DNA from: Saururus chinensis
Lineage: Eukaryota > Streptophyta > Magnoliopsida > Piperales > Saururaceae
Direction of reading: 5' to 3'
Assembly: GCA_035235625.1 (NCBI GenBank)
Contig: CP141148.1
Coordinates: 2,480,001 to 2,544,000 of the forward strand
DNA: 64,000 nt
The notes beneath the pieces are model-generated. The model saw only the letters and a list, made by a program, of their open reading frames with translations. It was not told the origin of the DNA and did not search any database. Below, in pieces: positions 50,928-61,048 of this stretch. A program made the position numbers and the translations under genes. Position 1 is the first letter of the stretch. Each line of letters starts with the position of its first letter.

Positions 50928-53900
50928 TTTGGTATCATAACCAAAGAAAGATTATTTGTCAAGCCTCCACTTACAAAACCGAAGTCTATGACAAGCAAAA
51001 CTAGTGGGGTTGAACAAACGGCCCCAGACTAGCAACATAAAAAGTCATACAAATGGCAAGACCATGCTAAAGCTTTGGAGGAGCAAGTTGCCTTTTTGGA
51101 AAGCGGGATGTGCATTGAAAGAGAAAGTGAAGTCCTTTGAAAAACCAGAGAAGCGGAACTGCGAGACAGGATATCAAAACTGCAATGTTAGTATGAAAAA
51201 CTGCATGATGATTGAAGAATCACAAGTAGAAGTTGAAAAATTATGAGAAGAGGTGCAAAACTTGGCTGCACAATTAAGCCTTCTCCTTCACACAACGGCC
51301 CAATAGGAGTCTGTTGGCATCATCAAGCACCTCAAAGTGCTAGAACCTAAGGCCTATCAGAGAGCGCAAGATGCCAAATAATTAAAAAAAAAACTTGCTC
51401 AACATGGAATAATACTTTCGAGTTGTTCACCCAAAATCTGAAGATGCTAAGGTCATGATGGCTACCATGTAGTTATCCGGCGATGCCAAGCTTTGGTGGA
51501 GGATGAAGTATGAAAAAATTTTGAATGGTCATTTCAAAGTGAACACTTGGGAAGACCTGAAGTGTTAATTAAAAACCCAAATTTTGCCTAAAAGCATGGA
51601 ATTCATTGCCTGGCGAAACCTCTATCATCTCCAACAAACATGAACCATTTTTGGAGTATGTCAAATAATTTTTAGCCTTCATGTTGGACATTTGAGATAT
51701 GACTGAAAATGACAAATTGTTCTACTTCCTTGAAGGCCTCAAGCCAAGGCCCAAAACAGAACTGAATCGGCTAAAAGTGTGAGACTTATCTGCAGCTATC
51801 AAAGAGGCCAAGCGCCTCACTGATTTTACCATTGTTATAGTGCAAAATCTATTTTTGGAATCCATCCAGCCCATGCTAGAATCAGCCTTATCATCCTCTT
51901 TATGGAATAATTTACCCTATTGCTTAATTTAGGATTTTATTAAAAGACTTACCTTTCTAAGACAGTTGATTGATCATGTATCTGCCTATAAATACATGTA
52001 GTGAAGGCAAGCATTAATAAATACAATTTTCTTTCTTTTATCCTTCTTCCTCTCTTCTTCTTCTTCCGTACCTTCGGCACCTTTGTCGGAATTGGGTTGT
52101 GCCTCTTCCCGTCTTTCGGCGACAATAACCACCCATGACAACACAAGTAAACTAAGATATTTCCAAAATGACCAAGGTCTACGACAAGGTCAACGGGATC
52201 AAAACAACCCTATTGACGCCCAAGACAAAAGCGAGGGCAAAGTTGGCAAAAGGAAACCCTTTTACAAAGACTTCGAACAAAAGTTAATAGTTCTACATCT
52301 ACCACACAACCGTTCTAACCCTTCAATCGGGTCAGGGGCCCATTATCATGCTTACTATGTGTGGGACCCCATCTTACTTGGCAATCTCCACAAAATAAAG
52401 CACTCAATGCCCTCGTTGCAAGAGAGAGCCCGACTTGAGGGAAATGTTGAAGCCTCCAGTCACGAAGAAGAAGCACCTAAGATGGGAGTGTTAAGACTAC
52501 TCAATACCATTAAGGGTACTTAGAAAAACACAATCATATCGAGCAAAACATAATCATATCGAGCACAGGGTCTAATGTACTTTGAAATATTCCTAAATGG
52601 CATCCCAACAAGAGCAATAGTTGACACAGGAGCCACCCATACATTTATCTCAGACAATGAAGCAGAGCGCGCAAGGTTAAGGATCGTAAAAGACTCAAGT
52701 CAAATAAAGGTGGTGGACTCCGAAACTTGTCCTATCACCGTGTTGGCCAAGGATGTTTTCATTTGTATTGGCAATTGGTTCGACACAAGTTATCCTTAAG
52801 ATGGAATTCTTGCAAAAAGCGAATATTATCCTAATACTACATATAGGTTCAATATGCATGTTTGAAAGAATAAATCCTTGCATAGTGTCGGTTGTTCAGA
52901 AGTGCAAGCCTAAAACTGCACATTTATCAGCACTCCAACTAGACAATGGGTTGAAGAAAGGTAATCCAACATACCTTGTGGCCCTTTGCATGGAAGACCA
53001 ACTACAAGGGGATCAACCCATGCCAAAAGAAGTCCAAGTTGTCATGAATGACTATGCTAATGTAATGCTCAAAGCCTTACCAAAGTGCCCAGGGAGAACC
53101 ATTGACCACCAAATCGAATTGGAGCTTAGTACGAAACCACCGGCCCACGCTTTCTACCGGATGGCGCCCCCTGACTTGCAGAATTGTGAAGGCAGCTAGA
53201 TGAATTACTTGAAGCAGGTTTCATCCGCTCCTCGAAAGCCCTTTGGAGCCCTGGTTCTCTTCTAGAATAAACATGATGGAAGCTTACGTCTTTGCATCAG
53301 CTATCGAGCACTAAATAAACTAACAGTGAAGAACAAATATTCCCTCCTGCTAATTGCGAATCTTTTTAACCAACTTGGCAGTGCTTGTTACTTCTCTAAA
53401 TTGGATCTCCTATTAGATTACTACCAAGTGCGGATTACCCATAGTGACAAAGCCAAGACTACTTGCATTACTCGCTATGATGCCTTCAAGTTCTTGGTCA
53501 TGCCTTTTAAGTCTTACCAACACCTTGGCCACCCTGTGCATACTAATGAACAATATTTTTCATGACTTCCTTGATCACTTTGTTGTTGTCTATCTCGATG
53601 ACATTGTGGTCTATAGTAGTACACTCGCCGACATATTACTCACTTAAGAGTCATGTTGGATGTCCTACAGCAGAACCAACTATATGTCAAGTTGGAGAGT
53701 TGGTTCTACTGGAGAAGTGCTCCTTTTTACAACAAGAAATCCTCTTTTGGGGTCATCATATTGGCGGTGGACGAGTTCAAATGGACCAAGAGAAGGTCCA
53801 TGTCATTAATGATTGGCCGGCCCCCACCAAAGTAAAATAATTGTGGGCCTTCTTGTGCCTCTCAAACTTACATGCGTATTATCTAAGGGTATTCTAAAAA

Positions 53901-54716
53901 AGTTGCCCCTTTAACTAACTTGTTGCCAAACATAGCATATTAATGCTATCCTTGAAGAATATCCGCATCACTTCATCAATGCCAACTAGAATAATTGGGT
54001 CAATCTCCTCAACATTGACTAGTTCTCCTACAATTTGCAGAAGAGCTTTGCCATCAACTAGAACCCATTTAAGTTGGCCATCGGTGCCAACCTGTCATGC
54101 TCTACCCCCTAGCTCTGGTCTATACTGGCAATAGCCCCCTCCCTTCTACGTTACACAAGATTGGTAAATCATCTTAGACATTGCCCGTGCATATCTTGAT
54201 AAGGCAGCTATTCAAGCAAAGAAGTGGGCTGACCAAGGCTGACAACCTTCCACCTTTTGCGTGGGGGATCTCATGCTCGTCAAACTCAATCCTGCCAACT
54301 TCAAATGCCTCATTCGCAAGTATGAAGGCCTTGTACCTATCCTCCAGTGGGTCGGGAAGGTCTTTTAGAAAGTTCAATTACCACCCTAGATGTAGATCCA
54401 TCCCGTCTTCCATGCCAGCTGTCTAAAGCCATACCATGTCAATGCTGAACACCTCTCAAGAAACCACCTTACTCACGGCAATCCCAAAGTCACTACCAAC
54501 GTCAGAGTTCTGGAGGAGATCATAGTTGATCGTGAAGTTGAATGCGGCAAGGAGAAAGTTTGATAATTCCTCACCAAATGGAGGGACCTTTCACACAGCT
54601 GGGAGCCCGAAGAAGAGCTTCTCTACCACCAATGTTGATCAAGTCAAAGCCTATCTCATGGAGCAGCATCAAAGAAGACGTCAACGGAATTGAGTGGGGG
54701 AGCATGTCACAGGCAA

Positions 54717-55157
54717 TGTTCTGGACACCCTACTAATCCCCCTTTTACTTTACTTACATGTTTTTTTTTTTATTTTCTTGTATTTCTTTTGTTTATATTT
54801 TAAGGTGCTACTATGCCAATATAGCCATTTTGGTTGCCACTCCACCTACATGAAATAAATCATTTGTATATATATGGGGGAATGAGTTGCTAGTGCTATT
54901 GGTTGTGGTGTTGTTGCACCCATTACTTATAAACACGTTGATAGTGAATGCAACTAGATTTTGTACTTGTGTTCATCTATTTCCTTGCAATGTGACTCTC
55001 TTTTGCCCCCTACTTTTTGCTTTGCATGAGCGCCTACAAGTGATTTGCGCAACACATATGTGCAACGCAAGTTAATTGTCCCAAACAAAGCTTACTTATT
55101 GGGCCCTAAGCCTATAAGCATTGTATGGTCGGCTACCTAATAGGCACATCAATGATA
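54717..55157 (+). repeat. 3' LTR of the gypsy fossil
   Basis: Longer than the 5' LTR by a segment around 54850-54930. The end at caatgata pairs with catgata of the 5' LTR. Confidence 0.7.
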
Positions 55158-57994
55158 GCATGATCTCCGTACTCATGTAATTGCACGTGAGTCAAGGTTC
55201 AACGTGTCTTTTTTTGGAATATTCCTACGAGCTTTGACTATTTGACAATCTTATGTATGATGTTGCAGCACGACTCACCCATTACATTGATCATAGAGAT
55301 GCTACTACATATCCATTAGGGTACCGGAAATCTGTGTTTGTGTGTATGCCTAGTGCACTAATGGGTGCGATAACAAATGTTCCATCATCAACAACCGATA
55401 AAGCTTCAACTTCAATGTCAATCTAGCATATATCAACTCCAAATAATCATACATGGTTGATTGAAAATGCAAGTCGATAATATTCAAAGCATACAAGTTC
55501 ATCTCATGGATGAAATAATACAAATTTTGCGTTGAACTTGTCAGGCTTGTGATTTCTCAAGCATTGTGCAAATAGAGGGTTGAAAAATGATGATAAGAAT
55601 CAATTTCCCCATCTTGATAATGTTTGTGCACAAAAATAATAACTACCCAATAAATTTGTCATGGATTTTGAATTGGCAAAACATGTAAGTCCCAAATGAA
55701 CTCTGTGTGAGGCTCAAATGTTATGCTCTGTCCAACCAAAACCAGCTAGAAGAGAAATTATTGGGTACTCTAGAAGTACCACATAGGATTTTTTTATCTT
55801 GAGAATCAATGGTGCACACTATAACATAGCTTTAGGCTTACCTATAGTTATTAGAACTTGAACAAAGTTTTATCTCCCCTTTAATAAAATTTTTCTTTTT
55901 CTAATCTTTTGTCAACCTTTATAATGTATTTTTGGTTTAAAATTTAGTTGAGATTAATTTTTGTTTAAGGTACTGAATTAAGATGGTTAATGATGTATTT
56001 GTAACTAAACTAGGACACCATTGTTAAGAACTTTAGAATCTTAATTATCCATCCAAATGTCGAACAAGACATACTACTAACATATACTAATAAAAGGGAA
56101 ATTTTGAGTTTTCAAATTAAGTTGATTATGCCTTTAATGCCCTTATTTAAATGTGAACATGACATTTTCATCCTCCCCATTTTCATCAATTTCTGCATCC
56201 CTAATCTAACATTTCTGCATCGCTAATCTGACATGTAGTCAACAAAAGGGTTACAAGAAGTAATTGTGTTGGTTAAAACTAAAAATTCCAAAAAACTACA
56301 CATAGTAGGCATAACTACCCCATTGTGGCCCCTCCATAGCAACGGTTGTCTTTTCTTTTTATTTTTGAAATTGCTAAATACAAACAAAGGACCGATCTTG
56401 GAACTACCATGGTAGAGGATGACTAGTGCCTTGGGCTCTTGACCTGGCAGCCACCGGCATGTGAATTGCTCCAATCCATGGTTGTACGAGATGAACTCCC
56501 AAAAACATGACCCAGTTCCAATTCAAATACTAATCCCAAATACAAAACTCAAAGTTCGAACACTAGAAACAATCTCAATCTTCAATAACTCTCACCTCTT
56601 AATATTTGATGTCCTCCAATCCTTTCGCTTGCAGACAGTGAAACAAAACAACCAACAGAGACCGATCAAACACGCAAAACAATAGAAATAGATGAAACAA
56701 TCATGCAGAATGTGCAACTGTGCACATCTTCACATCTGGAGCCTATGAAGGTAACCAAGGAAAGTAGGGCATTGCTGTTGTATGATCAAAACCTGAGACT
56801 ACCCGTGCAGCCATCGACGGAGGTGGCCAAGGAGCATATCATGAGTAAATGGAGCTAGGCCGATATCTTCAAGGTTAGCGACATCGAGCTCGAGTTCCTC
56901 ATTGGCGAGTCACATCATGAGCAAATGATGTCGTGCTCTACCTCTGGTACAAGCCCTCAAACTCTACATCGTCACCCTTGGAAAGAGTGGCATAAACAGG
57001 AGATAGCGATAATCTAGCATAAAAAATGATAGAGAACTCTCTCTACATAATTATTTAAAAAAAGACTCTTTTTGTGCATATAGTTTGGTAATTAGCATAA
57101 TGGTATAGAACTTTTATGAGAAAACCTCAATAAATAAAAACATGTTCCGGTGTGGGAGGGAAGAATGAGGACACTTCTCCCCTTGCTATATTTCTCGTTT
57201 AGCAATTTGTTGGTTATATTTTCTTATGTTTCCAAGTTCTTGCGATGAAGCCATACAAGAGAAGATGTGATGTCTTTAGTTTTGGTAGGTCATACCCAAA
57301 TCTTCGTTTTGTGATTATTGTAATTGTTTTTTATTTGCATGAAATTTAGATGCTCTTATACATACTAGAACGAGTAATATGTCATTATTAATGGTAATAC
57401 TGAGTAAGCATTTTAAAACATAAGGAGTGTGTTGGCTCTTAATCGTGACAATGGATTCTCTAATTATAATACTCTCTTTGTCCAGTAATAAGTGTCTAAA
57501 ATAGAAAATTAAATAGAACTAGCTAATTGTTTATTTAAGTTTTCCAATTGAAACAATAATCATAGGAAAAATGGGAGTTTTTGTTTGCTAGGCAGGAAGT
57601 CTTCAGTACAGCCATATTATTTCCTTTTTCATCTATTTTGAAGTCTCCCCCCCCTCCTAATTTAAACATATTCATAAAAGTTTCTTGTTTAACATACATA
57701 CCTCATCAATGTTGTTGTTGTCCTTTTTCCTCAATAGATCAGATCCCAACACCACCATCACCTCTATCCTAATTTTGTTTTTTTTATTCAAATTTTAGAT
57801 ATTTGTATGTTTTGTATATTAAAGCTTATTTGAAGTATATCTTAAAATATTTTGATTTGACTTTTGATCTTAGAATCTACAAACATCACCATTTTGAGAA
57901 ACATAAGTTTAAGCACAAGTCAGGTTCCCACCAATGCACCCCTTTCTACTAAATTAAAGTACTTAAGAGCATTACCAATACAAATTTTTTAAAA
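55158..57994. other. Spacer without supported genes
   Basis: Open frames at 56223-56474, 56461-56685 and 57581-57772 are unrecognised. A GAG/GTC-richer patch at 56700-57000 might be remnant coding sequence but matches nothing I know. Confidence 0.4.
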
Positions 57995-58216
57995 ATTTTG
58001 TTACTATTAGTTATGCTTTTTTAAAAGTGTTGCTAATGGGAAATAGTATTTGCAATGCTTTTTTAAAAGCATCATAAATAGTAAATAAAATAAAATAAAA
58101 AAACATATAGCACTTGTAACACTTTCAAAACAATGTCACAAATACAATTATTTTTTTAAATAAATATAAACTAAATTTTATTTCTTTACTATTTACATCA
58201 CTTATGATCAAACGTC

Positions 58217-59038
58217 TAGGGATACATATGGGCTGGGTTTTGGAGGGCTAAGGATAAGCCGAAGTCTAACCCTAAACAAGAATGTCAAATAAAAGGGTCC
58301 GGCCCAGCCCTAACCTCCCTACTAAAAAGCCTGCCCTGCCCGATATTCGGGCCTAGCCGGGACACAAACTTTTCTCATGTCATTGTTAGAGGGAGAAAAA
58401 GTGGCTGTCAGAGGTGAGAAAAGAAAAGAGGAAGGCGGTTCAGCGGAGGCGTGAAGAGGAATTGACGGAGGCAGTAGTGGGCAGTGAACTGAGGGGTTGA
58501 GGGAGATGATCCAGCAGTAAAAAGCATTAGAGGGAGGCGGTTGTCCATTGGAAGCAAGAAAGAGGGAGGCGGTGGCTCTTTAGTCTAACAAAGGTGAGAA
58601 AGAGAAGTTGGACTGACGGTCGAGGGAGGTGGGCCTTATCCGGCGGAGGCGAGAAAGAGAAGATGGATGAGGAAGGTATGGCTAGAGTGGCGGATAGTAG
58701 GCGATGGTTTGACAGAGACGAGATGGAGTCCAACGGAAGAGGCAAAGGAGAAGAGGGAGGGTGGAAGCGGTAAGAAAAAATGAAGATTGAGGGTAGGGTT
58801 GCATATGAGAAAAATTAGGGTTATGAATAGGACTTGAAATAGGCTAAGTAGGCCATCAAGCCAAGCTAAGCCGAGCCAGGATTTTGTGATTTTTTTCTAG
58901 GCCCGAGCCCATCTTGACATAATATGGGCCTAATTATTTTAGGCCTGGCCCGTTCCCATGGTCCAAAATACAAGGCCGATTTTTTTCTGGCCGAGTTGGA
59001 TCAGGCCAACAAACCAACCTGCATATTGTGCAACCCTA
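58217..59038. mobile_element. hAT MITE, 822 bp, TSD caaacgtc
   Basis: Ends TAGGGATACATATGGGC and TAGGGTTGCACAATATG (right end reversed) with a perfect 8-bp duplication caaacgtc (58209-58216, 59039-59046). It interrupts one palindrome of the surrounding array; a similar unbroken unit with aaacgtcacaatt is at 59690-59705. The GA-rich interior frame 58527-58745 is not a gene. Confidence 0.9.
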
Positions 59039-59211
59039 CAAACGTCACAATTACTATATGTATTTTTTTTAGTCTAATTTGTATGAGACTTGGCTCATAC
59101 TCCGTCAAAGTGAGCCCCGACCTTGTGAGTGAGACTTGACAATTTTTATTATATATCAAAAATAATATTTTTTTATTTAATATAATTATATTTAAATTTT
59201 AAATATAGTGT

Positions 59212-59510
59212 AGAGAGAGAGTGAGTGATAAGAAGAGAAGAGCGAGAGAAAAGAAAGAGAGGGGACAGAGACAAAGAGAAAACGAGAAAGAGAGTGAGAC
59301 AGAGAGAGAGAAAGAAGATAGAAAAATATAAGGGAGAGAGGGGAGAGAGAGGAAAGAGAGGGGGAGAGAGAGAAAGAAGAGAGACACAAGAGAGAGAAAG
59401 AGATTGATAAAAGAGAGAGAGAAGAGATAAAGAGAGATAACAAAGAGAGAGGAGAGAGAAAGAGAGGAGAGAGGAGAGAGAGCGAAGAGAGAAAGAGGAC
59501 TAAAACAAAA
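59212..59510 (+). repeat. Polypurine (GA-rich) tract
   Basis: About 300 bp almost entirely A and G on the plus strand; a second tract is at about 59958-60050. The serine/leucine-rich open frames on the minus strand are compositional artefacts. Confidence 0.9.
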
Positions 59511-60221
59511 AGGAATTTAAAAAAAAATTGAACTATTGGCAATGCTCTTATGAAGCATCACTATTAGACCAAACACTTGTGACACATACTGAAATGTGTC
59601 GCAAGTATTAGACTATTAGTGATACTTTTGATGAGTGTTGCTAATAGTAAGCTATATTAAAAAAAAATAGACTACTAGAGATGCTTCTGTGTAAACGTCA
59701 CAATTGTTATAACTATTTACAATGTTTCTTTATAGTGTTGCAAATAAAATATTTTTTAAATTATTCTATACTATCGGCGACGCTCATAAGAAGCGTCGCT
59801 ATAGTCCAAATACATGCGACACCTTTTGTTTTAATTTCTCTCTCTCTCACACACTTCTTTTTTATTATTTTTAAAATATAATATATAATAAAATTAAATT
59901 AAATTAAATTTTCAAGCTTTCTTCTCTCTCCTCAGAGTTGGGCTCATGTTGATGTGCGTGAGAGAGAGGAGGAGAGAGAAAAAAGAAGAGAGACAGAAGA
60001 GAGAGAGAGGGGGGGGAGGGAGATAGAAAGAAAAGAGACAGGGAGAGAGGATTATTTTATTATATATTATAATTTAAAATAATAATAATAAAATAAATTA
60101 TATTAGCGATGCATTAGAATATGGATCGCTAATACGGTAGGTATTAGCTTTATTAACAATACTCTTGAGATGGAGATTGGTCATTACCAAGGCTGTAATG
60201 TCAGTAGCAACAGAGAAAATT

Positions 60222-60408
60222 GGAAGTATTTTTTATGCCCCACGCTCATTGTGAGCCAAGCGTAAGGAACGCCTGTGAGGTATTCATTTTCAAGATCAAT
60301 GGCCCACACACTAGTGCATATTAGCATAAGTATTATGCCATCGATCTTGAAAATAAATGCCTCACAGGTATTCTTTATGCTTGGCTCACTGCATAAAAAA
60401 TGCTTCCA
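60222..60408. mobile_element. Mutator-type MITE, 187 bp, hairpin
   Basis: Arms GGAAGTATTTTTTATGC and GGAAGCATTTTTTATGC (right end reversed) continue as an about 80-bp inverted repeat (gtgagccaagc..., cctgtgaggtattcat...). Third member of the 15504/44832 family. The duplication is weak (6/9: gagaaaatt / aagaaaaaa). Confidence 0.7.
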
Positions 60409-61048
60409 AGAAAAAAAAGAATTATTGAACTAGGAGTGATGCTTCATAGGGCTACAAAGCTGTGTTGAAGAATAGCTCACAATATTCTTTTTTTATTTAT
60501 TTTAAATATTAACATATTATTAACTTTTTCAATTGAAACAAAGAAATGAACTCAATTTTTTAATAGTTCTAAAAGAGGTTTTTTATTGATCTAAAAGAGG
60601 TACTTCATATTGCGCACGTACAAACTCACTAGTAAGCACAAATGGGATAAGTGTACTAGTCGACGACACTTGTAAAGTACGAGTTATAAAGCGGAGTAAA
60701 TAATTTTCTCAGCGAAAAGATCTTGTTGAACAGATTTATAGGTATATATCTATCTCCTCTGTGCACTTTGCCTACAAAGTTTTTGCTTTTTTTTAGGCAA
60801 GGGTGTACATCCTTTGCACCTTGGTACACTGATGGGTCCCGTTAACACTTCCTTCCCAAACGCATTTGCAGTCCATTGAGACCCACATTAAGCAGGAGAT
60901 ATCAAGATCGTTATACTGTGCACTGCTCTCTTGGTTGCGCACATGGCTATGGGAATAAAGAAGAGACACCGGCAAACTGAGAAGTCTAATGATTCACATC
61001 CCACCATCAGTAAATCCTTTGAGATGCCTGTTTTTTTTTTGTAGAACT
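60409..61048. other. 3' flank of the NLR gene
   Basis: Probable 3' UTR next to 61048. The open frame 60793-60975 and the overlapping one ending at 61196 are unrecognised. Confidence 0.45.

Larger units (their letters stand above)
50554..55157 (+). mobile_element. Ty3/gypsy chromovirus fossil with both LTRs
   Basis: Two LTRs (about 50554-50927 and 54717-55157) share aaccactttggttgccactcc, aacacgttgata and ttcatct.tttccttgcaatg blocks but are clearly diverged. A tRNA-Met-type primer site (tttggtatcata) follows the 5' LTR at 50928. Between them, in canonical order: gag-like sequence (about 51000-51900), protease (VDTGATHTFIS, about 52620), reverse transcriptase (YFSKLDL; VVYLDDIVVYSS at about 53590), integrase end and a chromodomain-like tail (about 54180-54700). 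The copy is broken in many places, and LTR divergence indicates an old insertion. A target duplication was not resolved. Confidence 0.85.
57995..60140. repeat. Array of about ten short palindromes (CACTA-like interior?)
   Basis: Units of about 36-44 bp follow a (c)tattag-cgaygct-NNNN-agcrtcr-ctaatag pattern. Positions near 58002, 58042, 58109, 58185 (split by a hAT insertion), 59533, 59568, 59605, 59668, 59705, 59768 and 60100. The cleanest is cggcgacgct...agcgtcgct at 59768. Such motifs are typical of subterminal regions of non-autonomous CACTA elements, but no CACTA ends were found. No coding sequence. Confidence 0.55.

Noticed and set aside
59192-59542. Ser/Leu-rich minus-strand open frame of 116 codons
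   Set aside because: Pure composition artefact of the polypurine tract.
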